Under the pieces are notes generated by a model. The model had not been told where the DNA came from. It did not search any database and saw only the letters and a list, made by a program, of their open reading frames with translations. This document shows, in pieces, positions 37,171-49,547 of a DNA stretch of 64,000 nt. How positions within the stretch are numbered: position 1 is the stretch's first letter; each line of letters starts with the position of its first letter. Both the position numbers and the translations under genes were made by a program. Origin of the DNA: Paragyromitra xinjiangensis (taxonomy: Eukaryota > Ascomycota > Pezizomycetes > Pezizales > Discinaceae); contig JBCAMK010000022.1 in the NCBI GenBank assembly GCA_038503065.1, positions 744,001 through 808,000 on the forward strand, in the 5' to 3' direction.

Positions 37171-40100
37171 TATGCCTAGTTCGATTGGTAATTAATTGGA
37201 AGGATGAATGGTAAGAAATAGATGAGAATGGCGAAGAAAGGATCTATCCGAGTGAAACAAGTCTGATGAGTGAGCGGTGAGGGAGGGAGACCGAGGATGA
37301 TTAGAGACTGATGTTGAAGTCAGATGGGATGACGGTCGCGGTGAGGAAATGAGCTGCCACCAGGATAGTCCAGGCTTTTGGAATATGGTAAGGACTGGAT
37401 TCGGTCGATATTGGTGGAATGGCGAGGAGGGGTGCTAGACAGCTGAAGAGAGATCACGGCTGTGAGGACGACAAAGCGGCTGGTAGATGAATCGGCTCCT
37501 CAAAGCAAATATTATATCAACTATCAGGAAATGACGAATTAATAAGAAAGTTTCGAGTGATAAGGGTTGAATAGCTTTTTTAAGGCGAGTAAACAAAATC
37601 TCTGAGCCATGAAAGCCCATCCAACGACGCTCGATGCAGAATTATAGTCGTGCGATGGAAGATGGAATACCTACTAATTTGGCCACGGACGAAACTGCCT
37701 GATTTCGTTTTCTTGCCAAAACCTTTAAAAGCGTAGACCACCCTGCTCTTTAGCAAAATAATAGAGCTATAACACGATTAATTTTTAGACACAAGAGGAT
37801 ATGTGGACTCGGGAATGGCTAGGTATGGTGAGAAAAGAAAATAACGGCAGGCGGGTTTAAAAGTTGAAAGGGAACATACGGTTACGCCCTCAAAAAATCC
37901 CCCTAGGCGATAGAAGCCACGTTATAGCTGGTTCCAGAGCCCAGGGTTCTCCCAGGACCAGAGTTCGCAACTGAAATTTCGACACGAACTTGATACTGTG
38001 CTAGAAACAAACTTTCGAGGCTCTCAGTGGGAAGCACCACGAGGCATCAAAGCTTACCGATCGTTGCTGAAGACCTCCTAAAGGCTTCAAGGGACGTAAG
38101 GATACTCTCTCTCTCGCTTGCGTATCGATGATGGGTGATTGTTATACACTCAGATAGAAGAAACACCTTGCGAGTGAATACGGTAATGTTCTATCAAAAT
38201 GAAAGAAAGAAAGAAAAATAAATATAAATAAAATTAAAATAAAAGGTGTAAGATCTCTCCAAAGATTGAGGCGCTGTCCAACTCCTAGCAGAGATCGAAG
38301 GTAGTAGTCTAATCTGATAGAGGATGGGCCTATGTGCTCTCCCAAAAACTGGGAAACAGGCTCTCGAAATAAGATTTCAACAGAGATATAGGCGAGCAAC
38401 AAAGCTTAGAACCAGCCGGGTGCTCTGAGATTAGCATGCATGCAGTCAAGCTCGAATCCTGGGTTAGTTATGCAAACATCCATCGTTGACATCTTGGAGG
38501 GGCAGGCTAGACTGCACGAGGGCTTTTGCAGTGTACCGAACGAATAGGGCAGTGGGCGAGACCGCCAAATAACTAAAATAAATAAGATAAATAAAAGGTC
38601 CCGACAGGCGCCCGGTAGAGGAACCGGTACTGTGGGGAACGCAGTGAGGAGTTCACAAATCCGTCAATGATGCAGACGGTCAGTCTGGAAATAATCACAC
38701 GCTGCCTGACAACAGGCCAGTGCAGATACCCAGCGTGCGACATCAGACCCAGAATTCCGATGTGGATTATCTGACAGGTTAGAAGCAAGGGGTGAACGAA
38801 ATCACTACACGCAATTCTCCTCACCGCCAAAACGGGAGCCCTTTTTTTTTTTCTTTCTCGCGGTGTCCATTTGCTTGTCTGGCACGATAATCAATACGTT
38901 CTACAGAACGGTCATCGTGTGACACACTCAGCAGTGGGGACAAAAGACGCAACGATAACGCTGTACATTACCCCGGTACAATACCGCTTGGAGTGCATTT
39001 TGTATCGCAATCAATATACAAGCAAATTACTCATCTCGTCGACGATGATGAAGAACACCGGAGAATAATTCGACAGAAGAAGGCTAGTTTACCAGTGAAC
39101 TGGGACCGAATGCCGTGAAACATCACATGCTGAAAGTCGTGAGATCTGGTTGCAGGATGATGCTGGTTGCAGATCATCCGTGCCCCTTTTCTGCAGGTGC
39201 CGTTGCAACGCCCCTCTTGAAAAAGAACAGACAGGCAAATCCGCTGTCATTGCGAGTAAAGTAATCCTCAGCCGTTACCTTTTTAGCAGTGTCCTAATAT
39301 ACATGTACCCATAGCGAAATGCTCCCGATTTTGCGTCTTGACTGTGTTGCACACATTATTGTATAATTACATGTATTCTTTTGAATATCCCAATTTAGGG
39401 AGATGTGCAGAACATGGCCTAGCTACATGTAGCCCTCAGCATCGCGAACAATGCCAAGAACAGACTCAGGGACTTGCCAGATCCGGGAAAGCAGGATCTC
39501 GCATTTTAGCGAAGTAGACAGGCGAGCTGAGCTCGGACTATTCTACACGTCAAGGTTGTCACGGCCTATCATTACTAAAGTCGAAGATTCGATGCGGTTT
39601 TCAAAGACATCCGGTTTCATCCCGGGTCTCACCGCCAATCAATGGGATTGACCAATAATGCCCCACACCTAAGTTATATCATTCAGTTGAATCTGTCTGG
39701 GCCCTACTATTTATTGGCGCTTAGCTAATGGACGGCGCCTATTCACAGCACGATCACTCAGACTTCCATTTATGGATTACCTTCGGATACTCGATACGCG
39801 TATGTATCTTAAACTGCCTCCCTATGCCCTTTGAGTTTTGTAAAACGTGATAGCCTCATCCCCTCCACCCCCCCCCCTCCAACGCGCACTCAGTCATCCG
39901 ACCTTCGGGCCTACGTCATCGTTGAACAATCAGCAAACCTGGTGACCGGAATATTATCGGCTACGTTTCCCTAAAGAACACTGCTTATCTACCCGCTGTT
40001 CTCGGAATCCGGATCTTATGTGACGAGTGCGCCCACTTGAAGACGCCCATGGGATACACATAGTCGAGGAAGACTCATGAAAATCTGCTTCTGAGCAATA

Positions 40101-41674
40101 TCCCTACTGGCGACAAGGCTCAAGGTTATGCCTTAAGAACGCGTGCTTCTGAAGAGGTGATTTCAGCTATCTAAGCACGGTTCAGCAGAGTACAGCTTAA
40201 CTCGAGGTCCCTGGCCTGTTATCCAGAGACTCAACTGAATAAAATGCACGCATTTGGAGTGATCATTCGCAGAGAAGCTAATCCATGGCTCACCAAAACG
40301 GGATGCCCGCCAGACTTATGGATGTTTTGCACTGGCTCCGGAGTCCTCCATTTCTATCCCAGCGCCAAAACACCATAACTTAAATCCGCGACAAGTTTAC
40401 TAGTGAATGGCCTAAGCAGTGGTACCTATTCCGCTACAAGACCTCGTACCAGTGCATGTTTTGGATGGGGCAAATGATTCACTTCACCAGCTAAATCTAA
40501 TTAGGTCATTTTTCTACCTTTTTAATGCCTCAGGTTGGCCACAATAGTATTGCAGGTCGATTTGGCAAATTCTAGAAGTTCATCCTCGCATTTCGGTTCT
40601 TCCCATGGTGAATACCGATTCTGCTCTTAGTCTGATAGCAAGAGGCTATTGGTAGAAGTACTAGATTATACAATATATAGTGGGCTGAGGGCTCCGGCTT
40701 GGAAGGACAAGGGAACGTGGATAAATGAATTTTATAGGTCTAGGATGAAGGATAAGTAGTAAATGCAAAGGAGTTACGACGCGACCCACACTATAGGTAC
40801 TAAGCTTGATGCTTCCTTTAGGCTCACTATCTCAATTAAAACATAATAGATTCAAAGGAAGTAGCTTAAACGAGTTTTTTAGGCGCATCTTGGTTTAGTT
40901 GGCTACTATTATTGTCACTATTGGTACCCTTGCAGATATACGTACATGTATATTTATCATTACCGGGGAACATGGATGCAACCAACCGGTAAGCCTGCGA
41001 TTGCCCATAGACCGATGCCAAACCATCTGCTAGCTACCGACGCCGGCCCCGCGTATCGTCTGAAAAAAATCTTTGCGCAAGGGAGATCTTAGAGCATCTA
41101 GATAGATTATCGTGGTTGTGCGGTCTGCTTTTTTTTTTAACCCAAGAGATCGATATACCCGCGTATGCCTTGAAATATCTGCTGCTGCAGGCAGTTGCCA
41201 ATGTGGGCGGGGAAAGTAGATGGAATAAAGTATGGAGAAATTCGCGGGAGAGGGTAAGAAAAAGTATTTGTATATTACATGTATTACAGGTACATATTTC
41301 CCCTCTACGTGGCTGCACTTAAAAGTTGCAGCACTTGATAAAAGGCTTGTAAATGGGATGGTTATGCCTAACTGCAATGTTGAAGTACATGTACCTATCG
41401 ATAAAAGTTGGTATGCACAGAGTCTGATAGAGCCCAGGGTCACATAAGACAATCACGATCAGCTTGGGAAATGTAATTATAGGTGTAGCGGTTAGCTTGG
41501 ATAATATTGGTCTCCAAGACAAGAACAAAACACATATTTGCCTTTTGAGAGGGGCATTGAGCCAATCTTGGTCATATATCCTCACTCGATGTGGGATACT
41601 AATGCCACGTGTGCTTTCTACCGCAGGCCGAGGCTGTGAGATTGCTCCAATCCATCCATCTACACGATATTTAC

Positions 41675-41844
41675 TACTATCCTCGATCAGCCAAATACCA
41701 GGACCAGCCAAATACCAGAACACAAATTCTAGTGGAAAAACTTGCTTCGATCCGGTAGGGTAACCAATTTTCGGCCAATTAGAAACAGGATCGGACATTC
41801 CTGGTATTTGGGCCGTCTTGGTATTTGGCTGATCGAAGATAGTA
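41675..41844. repeat. Short palindromic MITE-like element with nested repeats
   Basis: Termini 41675-41701 and 41818-41844 are inverted copies (TACTATC[C/T]TCGATCAGC...) of about 27 bp with one mismatch. Inside each terminus the motif AGCCAAATACCAG (or a close variant) is repeated once more, so each arm is about 45 bp. Total length is 170 bp, with no coding capacity. It ends about 200 bp before the NUR1 start. Confidence 0.75.
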
Positions 41845-41888
41845 ACGATCCGTAGACATTCAGACCATACACGTAAAAACGTGCGTGG

Positions 41889-41903
41889 ACACGTGTCACG
41901 TGA
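41889..41903. promoter_or_regulatory. Paired CACGTG (E-box/CDEI-like) sites before NUR1
   Basis: Two CACGTG cores at 41890-41895 and 41897-41902, one base apart, about 140 bp upstream of the NUR1 ATG. The second reads TCACGTGA, a fit to Cbf1-type bHLH sites. Binding is inferred from motif only. Confidence 0.4.
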
Positions 41904-42042
41904 TTTACATCATTCAAGGATCTTGCTACGGCAACCAGCGACATCTTCTTCCCCACGCGTAAACATCACCACCTCCCCCCAATCCCATCTCCCTCTATCG
42001 GTCCCAAGGTACTAAAATCATCACGAAATCAATACCAATATC

Positions 42043-43753
42043 ATGCCTCCTCGTCTTGTCCGTCGTGAACCCCTGGCTGAGCGGATTCGCACTGCAATCA
42101 ACCCTCTCGACCAAGAAATGGCCTTTTCCACCTGGCTCAGCTCCATCGACTGGGATGGTTTCCAAAACTCGCTAGCAACACCCATGGGTCTCTTCCTCAA
42201 TATTGCATACTTTATCGCCCGTGCAAACTCGGATGCCAGTGGCCGGAGACGCGGTGCCGAAGATGTTCTGCGGCGCAGTACTGCCGACAGAGTGGGCGGA
42301 TGGGGAGCAGCGATATCTTATTCTGTATGTGTTTCATCAGGTGCAAACAACATGGGGAGTGGTGACATGTTCGCATGTCGCCCTCTCTATAGCCAGATTT
42401 ACGACGAAGAGGAAGGCTTACTATTCTATTTCTTGGGCACACAGCTATGGTTTCTTTCATGGGCTCTGGCGACTGGGAGCTTGGTAAATTCCATTTATTG
42501 TTTCACAAAAAAGAGACGGTATCGCTTATTCGAGAATAATATTGAGGTGATTTGAGCTAGACAACTCCAATGGGTTGTATGAATGCTGATCCCCTACCTA
42601 GATTGAACCACAAACCCCCTCTGCCCGTCGTGTCCGAGTTGACTCTTCCCCAAGCAATTCTCCTATGCGTCTTATTGGAAGCATCATTGAACCACTACTC
42701 GATAGACCTGAGTCCCGACAGCATCCAACTGAATCCCGCGATGTCTGGGAAGTCGCAGTCTGGGATCCCACCCCTCTATCACTTCGCATCTTTGCCCTCT
42801 TCTCACCCGCCCACGTCGCTGTCTACTTCCTCTCACTTCCCATCACTTCGAGCCCCTCTCCCCACAACTCTGTCCTCAGCGGCTACCCAGCGCCCACGGC
42901 AAACCCCTACGCCACCATTTTCACTGTCCTCATTACACAAATCCTTCTTTCCGCCCAACTAATCTACGTCCAGAATTCTTTCCGCCAACAGGGTAAAGAT
43001 AACGCCTTGATCCAAAAAGAGGTCATGCATGAATACGACACCAAATTTGTTGCCCCTCGTCTCAACGTTATCAAGCGCGACGTCGGCGTGCAGACTCGAG
43101 ACCCTGAGACTGGAACGCAAGGTAGCGTAGATTGCTACACGCCCAGCTTCACCAGACAGGGATTCAAGACTGCGCCGAATCCGAATTATGTCGACTTCAC
43201 AACACATAATCAACTGTCTCCGTTTAAGCGTATGCCGGTTACACCTTCACCATCCACTTATAATTCGCCATTACCAAACAGAGGGCCTCTTCGCCAGCCA
43301 CAGTTTGGGGCTGCTAACGTTAGCAGGCGCACTACATCTTCTGGCACCTCGATGCGTGGTAACGACAGCAACTTTGATGACAGCAGCAGTAGGGGTAGAG
43401 ACACACCCTATGGAGGTAGTGTACACAGGCCTGCGTACGGCAATCCTAGCAGGGACGGATCTTTTGACGAAGTTTCCACGAGCAGGGGACGAGACCCAGG
43501 GTATGCGAGTGGGAGTTCATCAATGCATAGGTCATTTGAAGATCCAAATGAAGGTCCTAGAGCACATCTTGCAAATTCAAACGTCGGCATGCATGGGCTA
43601 GTTAATATGAGTAGCGAGTACAGTAGGGGTTTGAGCCCAAGCAAAATGGGTAGTCCATTGAAGAAGGGTTCGGCAGCGAGAGGGAGTACATACGCGGGGA
43701 GTTTGGGAACGGGTATGGGAACACCTGGAAGGAGGAATCGTCAAGCGTGGTAA
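42043..43753 (+). CDS. NUR1: Nuclear rim protein Nur1
   Basis: Inner nuclear membrane protein of the Nur1 family, which tethers rDNA and heterochromatin to the nuclear periphery. Exons 42043-42324, 42445-42546 and 42602-43753 give about 511 aa. The start MPPRLVRREPLAERI is family-typical. The first membrane segment is around MGLFLNIAYFIARAN and the second around FLSWALATGSLVNSIYCF, followed by KRRYRLFENNIE. The third exon contributes QTPSARRVRVDSSPSNSP, DVWEVAVWDPTPLSLRIFAL and two further hydrophobic stretches, then HKEVMHEYDTKFV-like sequence and a Ser/Gly/Arg-rich tail. The first exon's frame stays open through intron 1, so the intron (GTATGT...CACACAG) is chosen because it restores family spacing; retention cannot be excluded. 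Confidence 0.85.
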
Positions 43754-44193
43754 ATAGATGGGGAATAAATTGAGGGGGTTATTTGGAGGCTTGTTATTAC
43801 TCGCAACAGCTTGAACTAAATTGGTTTAGTAATGGGGGCGGTGGGGGTTGTGAATTTGGTACTTTTCTTGTATTAATCTTTTTTCTTATGCTGTTCCCTG
43901 GGGTGTTTAAGGCGTTATTGGTCCTGTGGTTAAAATTTTCAGATATACGTCACGAAATTTCGCGATGATACAATCTTTTTGCTTTCGCTTCTCTTTGTAT
44001 TATTATATTTTTATTCTTCCCTGCCCAAGCATCAGCGCGGGGAGGACCGTATCAGCCCACTTGATTTCTAGATCATGCCTAGAGTAATAAACATAGTAAT
44101 AACAAAACACTAAGATATGACTATGGGTGGCTCCGGACTTCACACCTGATGTGCCGACAACATAATTCCCTATAATTATATACTTAACCTAGT
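43754..44193. other. Short convergent intergenic region between NUR1 and HNT2
   Basis: 440 bp joining two 3' ends. It has an AATAAA-like signal about 12 bp after the NUR1 stop and T-rich sequence near 43870-44010. No gene seen. Confidence 0.5.
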
Positions 44194-44969
44194 CTAATCT
44201 AACTCTGCCTCACTCATTCTCTGCGCCAGCCACATCGCCTCCTTTTCCATGACTTGCTCCGTCCTAGGTTTCCTTTCGTCATCCGGGTGAATAGTTGGGA
44301 ATTTGGGCCTCTTCGCTGGTGCTTCCTTATTTGCATCTGCAGTAAGGGCTGGATGTCGGGCCTCACGATAGTTCCGCCCGAGATCACCATCGTCGGATTC
44401 GAGCATAGTGTAAATCTGGTCTTCTTTTTCGAGGTCCTGGAATTTGCGCGGGATAATATGTGTGTGGACGTGTGGGACTCTATGGGTGAAAGACGTTAGT
44501 AGTATACTTCTGGGAGAGGTGGAGGACAAGAGAGGGCAACGAACGATTGACCTGCGGCGAGGCCGTCTTGCATGGCGATGTTGAGAGCGTCGGCCTGGTA
44601 AATTTTTTCGACTGCCTTTCCGATCTTTTGGACAGTGAGGAAGAGGTCCGTTACCTATACCAGTGCATCCCCATCAACGCGAAGTCAAACGAACCCTTCC
44701 GCGGTGGGAGGGAAGAACGGGCAAAATACTTCTTCAGTGGAGAGATCTTTTAGCCGCGACACAACACGATTTGGGCAGACGAGAACATGCCCCGGCAACA
44801 GTGGCTTCAGGTTCACGAGGGCGAAAGAGTGTGCAGTGCGGTAGAAGACCTATGAAACTCAGCTGGGCCAATAAATCAAGCTTGGGAGAGAATTTCTGGA
44901 GAGAGCAAGGCGGGGTACTTGAGATGTAACTAGAAAAGTGCCAAAGTAGACAGGTTTCACCACAGCCAT
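44194..44969 (-). CDS. HNT2: HIT-family dinucleoside polyphosphate hydrolase (Fhit/Aph1/Hnt2)
   Basis: Cleaves Ap3A/Ap4A-type dinucleotides in this family. Exons in transcript order: 44969-44919, 44849-44730, 44654-44545 and 44479-44194, giving 188 aa. The start [17 protein letters not shown] and the next exon [23 protein letters not shown] match Fhit. [21 protein letters not shown] leads across the last junction into the histidine triad HVHTHIIPR (His97, His99, His101, with the rest of the motif). The last 60 residues, with an acidic linker and [10 protein letters not shown] helix, are the usual fungal extension. The final intron uses a GTTCGT donor; it is the only donor that gives [11 protein letters not shown]. 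Confidence 0.93.
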
Positions 44970-45470
44970 TTTTGGGTTGGAAAGAATCGAGGTTCAAAGC
45001 TGTGGATTGGAGTGGGAATAGTAGCAGTAATTATAGTAGCAGTATTCTAGCAGCAGTAATCTTAATAGTAGTAGGAAAGGGTAGTGGTCGTGGGCGCGCG
45101 TGAGCTACTATTGGGTGCGAAATGCGGGGCCTGGCATATGCCAAGAGTTGGTAGTGCCGAGTGATTGATTGAGATTCTCGAACCTACAACCACCATCCTG
45201 CGGTGTTGAGATAGAGAACATCCTTAGGCCTGGTACAATCTTGCCGACAGGCACTTTTCTCGTGCAGGAGTGCTGGTTATTATCACTACCTATCTACGAT
45301 AAAAGAATTGAATAAAGGGGATGCTTCCTTTCAGTTGTCATTAAATTGCCATATTCTAAAACAACCACTAAAGCAGTCTAAAAATGTCGACGAAGTTCGT
45401 CTAAATATGTAGTATAAACACCTTCGGTAGGCCTTCACTCCATCACTGAGTCACCTAAATTACCCAATCG
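44970..45470. other. Intergenic region between HNT2 and RAD4
   Basis: 500 bp. It carries an imperfect AGTAGCAGTAAT-type triplet-rich stretch at about 45010-45080, within the HNT2 upstream region. No gene seen. Confidence 0.55.
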
Positions 45471-48400
45471 CTATCCCCTTTTTATCAACTTTTTATTTCT
45501 CCGTCTTGGGCCCTCCCCCTCACTTCCTGAATTGTTCCCGCCTTCCACAAAGTATTTACTTCGCTTCTTTTCAGCCTCAACTGCGGCTTTCCTTTTTGGA
45601 ACTCTTCGTGTCGTTGTGCCGCTGGGCGTTCCTATAGTTGATGCTGAGTCAGGTGCTGAGTCAAGATTTGGCGCCTCATTGGGCTTTACCGCCCTGATTT
45701 TTCGGTCTGCCATAGCTCCGTGAGGTGGAGCTGGTGCTCCAACTACAATTTTTGGGCGCAATCTCGAACTCCCTTGTTTGTTGGGCGATTTCAGTCGTTC
45801 ATCGTCGGAATTAGATAGAACTATCGGTTTCTTACTTTTGCATGGGCTACTAGGTGTAGCGCCGTTCATAAAATATGCTGATATGATTTCTGGTGAGGCA
45901 GTTGACCGCTCTATCTCCTGATCTGAATCGGACTCGGTGCTTTCCTTGCTGATTCTCTCTTTCTGTGTCGCCATATCCCTCAGCGATATGGCTCCATTCT
46001 TTTGTAACGGATTAAGGAAACCACCCTTCCTCCAACTGTTAGGTTCGATTTCACCATCAAAAGTAACTTGAAAACCACCATTATTGTTCATAGAACCTTC
46101 TTTCGGGAAATCATTACCCCCATCAGCTTCATCGTTATCATCTCTGACGAATCCTCCTCCTATTTTATGATCTCCATCTCCCCTGAGGAATCCTCTGTCC
46201 TCTCCCACTTCATATTCTTCTTCACCTCCATCTTTTCCATAAGCTTGCTTTTCGTGGGATCGACGCAGCTTCTTGACCGCAAAGGGGTTGATGTCCGCTG
46301 CACCGTCGCCCCCGCCTCCATATTCCTCTCTCAGCCTTTTTACGATCCTTAGTCCCATCAAGAACCTTCGCCACATAGCCAAAGCCACTTTCTCCCTTTT
46401 TCCATCTGCCCTCCGTCTTTTCTCCTCCTCTTCCGCCCTCCAAGCATCTCGTAGCAGATCTTCGTTTTCCTCTGCAACTATAACACCTTCTATCGTAGGT
46501 ACCGCTCTTTGTTCTTTGCATATGGTTAAAACAATTCTGTTAGCCGCAAGATATTTTTCTTTCTTGGAGTATATGATATACTTTTGAACTCAAACCCTGT
46601 CACAGCCTCCGCATGATCAACGCCCAACTTTCTTGCCAACTTTGCCAAGCCTTTCAAAGGCAGATGTATTGCCCCAGGTGGGATCATAGACGGGACATAG
46701 ATGTCAATGTTCCCGAATGAATTTCGTGGGATCCTACCATCTATGATTGGAGGCGGGCTATAGAGCCTGTAGGTGACAATGGTTAGTGAGATGTTCTGGG
46801 GGAGATGAGACTAGAAAATGGGAGGGGCGGGGAGCCGACTCTGTTTGCTCATCGCTATAGAGCCCTTGTGTGATGGTTTCACCATCTCTCTTTGCTTCCT
46901 CGATCTCGCGTTTCCGATTGAGCGTAGCAGCCCTAGGCTTAACCACCTTCAGTGGTTGTTGACCCTCCCTAATAACTCTGCCTTCCCGGTACCAATTCTC
47001 AACAGTTTTACAGACGGCAATATCATCTTTCGAGTACACCCTTTCTTGCTTAGTTTTGTCTCCTTTACCAACTGTAAACGTCTTAACAGGAAATCTTCCA
47101 GGCTTCACCGCCTCGTCACGTCTAAGATGCCTCCCCAGTATATATCTTTATAGGCTATATTAGCTCTTTGCGCTAAAATAGGATGTAGGACAACGTACTT
47201 GGGATTATTTTTATAGTAGCTAATCCTTTCTTTCTGTTCATCTTTTACTTTCTCAGCTTTCAGAATGAACCCTTGCAAATCGTTGTCTTCTTGCTTTTCT
47301 CTCTCCGTTCTCAAATGCTCCGGCGTCCGATAACCTCTCATAACACCTCCAAACCAATCTCGCTCATGTGCTGCTACGACCTTCCCTTCATGATTATAGA
47401 TAGGGATATTTGTGATGGGTATCCTAAGCCCTTTTGTCTTTCCCGGAAAAGTGTTTTTAGCAAGATACTTCGCGGTAACATCTTTAGCCGTCCCATTTGA
47501 AGTGTAGGCGATTGTATAGGCGATAACCTGCTTCGAATCCGCAGCCTTTTTCCCTTTGGGCTCAAACTTTGCTAGTAGATCTGAAGAGAATCCGAGGATG
47601 GTCAAGACAATCGATTCTACAGTTATCCACTTGTCGCTGGCGGGAGAGTAAACTTCTGACCAAAATATCGGATATGAAAGATCATTATCATATGTTGGCT
47701 TTTTAGGTTCTATAAAGTCTCCCGCTTGTTACTACCATTAAATTTGATAAAATGCAAAGGAGGGAGAGCATACTATGGTGTAAATCTGGAAAATCTTCAT
47801 GAAAAAACCCTCCATCTGCATCACTGTCATAGCACCCACCCTCATCTTCATTCTTCTCTTCCTCATCGCTCATCACGACATCCTTACCCTTGCCGCTGTG
47901 GCCTTTGCTGTTAGCTTTCTTGGGGATCCCCCCGACCCTCTGCCTTTCAAGTGACCTCGCCGCGGTAAAACTCTCACGTTCTGTGAATCCAAATCCTAAT
48001 GGTTGCAGGGAGAATATCATCCTTGTCTCGAGCCCAATTGCCCTTAATAATGCTGTAAAAAGCATAGCCCCAGTATCTCGACTGCCCCTACACTCCCTGG
48101 CCAACCTCCTAAATTCTTCCAAGTCCTCAATCCTCTCACCTTGACTCCTAAACGAAGTGTAAGTTTCTTCGCCGTCTTGTCCTCTATTTCCAGTTGTAAA
48201 TCGAAACTCTTCGCCCCCTTGTTCCTTCTCGGTTTGAAACTGCGATAGTGTTTTGTATCCGTTCTTCCTCATCCCGTATTTGTCGACCATGAACTTCTTC
48301 TTCCACCAGTGAATCAAGATGCCCAAAAGTTTCACTACAGGATCTGCCACGCCTTTTGCCACAGCCGCTTTATCTGATTTTCCGCCCTGTCGAGCCTGAA

Positions 48401-49099
48401 ACTTTTCGACATCTCTCATGATATTGGGTGTAAGGTGTGACAGCAGTATTCCGTGGAGTTCTAAGTCACAAAGCCAGGCATTGCGGATTGCGCCGTGGAA
48501 GAGGAGGAATTGGACATGAAGACAATGTGTCACAGCACGTACCCAGCGCTCTTGGGAAGAAGCTCCCCTTTTTTTACCGCCTCTAAGAACGTTACACCCA
48601 AGTTATATCGTTAGTCCAAAGGTTTTGGAGAAGGATGAGATGATGAGTCTTACGTCGAGATCTCAGCTTTATTATCATCCAGTGTAAGCTGCAAATCTCC
48701 TATTTTGTCCGAAGCATACGGCATGCCAGCTGTCGGAGTTGGTTCAATAGCGGCTTGGAATACGTCTTCCCATTCCGTCTCTTCATCATCACCATCCTCA
48801 TCTTCATCGCTGGCATCCCTCGTGCTAACTTTCTCCTTTTTTGCCTTCCTTTTGCCCTGAAGACTTTCGCTATCACTACTAGTTCCCGTTAAACCCGAAT
48901 CCGAATCCGAATCCGAACTTTCTATAGGTTCACCTGTTAAAGACGGAAACATGCTAGTTTTAACTGTTTTAACGGGTAATAAAGATGCCATATTTGCGTT
49001 GGACTCCCCTTGAGTTGGTAGCCTAGTTCCACTGCTTTTACGCTGGGCAGCTGAGAAAGATGCAAATTCGACGCGTTTCGGAGGCATTTCTAAGTTCAT
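45471..49099 (-). CDS. RAD4: DNA damage recognition protein Rad4/XPC
   Basis: Recognises distorted DNA in nucleotide excision repair, with Rad23. Exons in transcript order: 49099-48654, 48582-47774, 47709-47199, 47145-46840, 46766-46582 and 46513-45471, giving about 1099 aa. An acidic, Ser-rich N-terminus (DSDSDSG) precedes the transglutaminase-like fold: RAVTHCLHVQFLLFHGAIRN, then RDTGAMLFTALLRAIGLETRMIFSLQP. The beta-hairpin domains follow: AHERDWFGGVMRGYRTPEHL, KYILGRHLRRDEAVKPG, CKTVENWYREGRVIREG, YGNIDIYVPSMIPPGAIHLP-like sequence and VTGFEFKKQRAVPTIEGVIV. The C-terminal 250 residues are low-complexity. Each junction is supported by the family sequence it restores. The start is the first ATG; a second lies four codons later. 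It diverges from NudC over 448 bp. Confidence 0.93.
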
Positions 49100-49547
49100 G
49101 TTACCCCAGCTCCTCGTTATGGTAAATTTTGGGGCTTCTTTATGCCTCTGAAAGTCAGCAATGGGGAGGACGCGATGGGAATAGGATTAAGTCACGTGGG
49201 TAGAGATATTACGTCAGTCTTGGCAGGCGCTACCCTTACACCACAGATCACTCGAGATTCTATTTTCACAAAAAGAAATATGAAGGGATCCAAACAAAAA
49301 TATAATTTTTTAAGTTCCCTAAACCCAGGTAAAATCCGTAGCCCTAAATAGCTGCCAGTGCCTGCTGAAAACGGAGAGCCCCAGTGTTTTAAGCCGCGTA
49401 GCGCCAAGAAACAGTTTAAGGTGTAGCGGGGTTAGCGAAACGTCTAGAAACACCCCACCACGTGTGACGGCCCAAAAAGATAGGTAACTTAGTCCAGATA
49501 TTCAGACATCAAACAAGCCGCAACCTATCACTGACTCGCCAATCGAT
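49100..49547. promoter_or_regulatory. Divergent promoter between RAD4 and NudC-like gene
   Basis: A 448-bp shared upstream region. It contains CACGTG boxes at 49193-49198 and 49459-49464, one nearer each gene, plus TGACGTAA-like sequence. Function is inferred from position. Confidence 0.45.

Larger units (their letters stand above)
37171..42042. other. 4.9-kb gene-poor region upstream of the divergent WOPR and NUR1 genes
   Basis: No ORF here has recognisable domains. The first 1-2 kb on the WOPR side probably hold its promoter and a long leader. AT-rich simple sequence (GAAAGAAAGAAAG, AAATAAATAAA-like) lies near 38190-38245 and an A/T homopolymer near 38842. A palindromic element is at 41675-41844 and paired CACGTG boxes at 41889-41903, just before NUR1. 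The overlapping ORFs at 41030-41798 on both strands seem accidental. Confidence 0.5.

Noticed and set aside
42203..42487. Alternative-frame ORF over the NUR1 first intron
   Set aside because: Does not encode the conserved KKRRYRLFE segment; the NUR1 frame with the 42325-42444 intron does.
45170..45240. A TTCGA-containing stretch on the minus strand resembling a tRNA T-loop
   Set aside because: The flanking bases do not pair into a T-stem or acceptor stem, so no tRNA is called.
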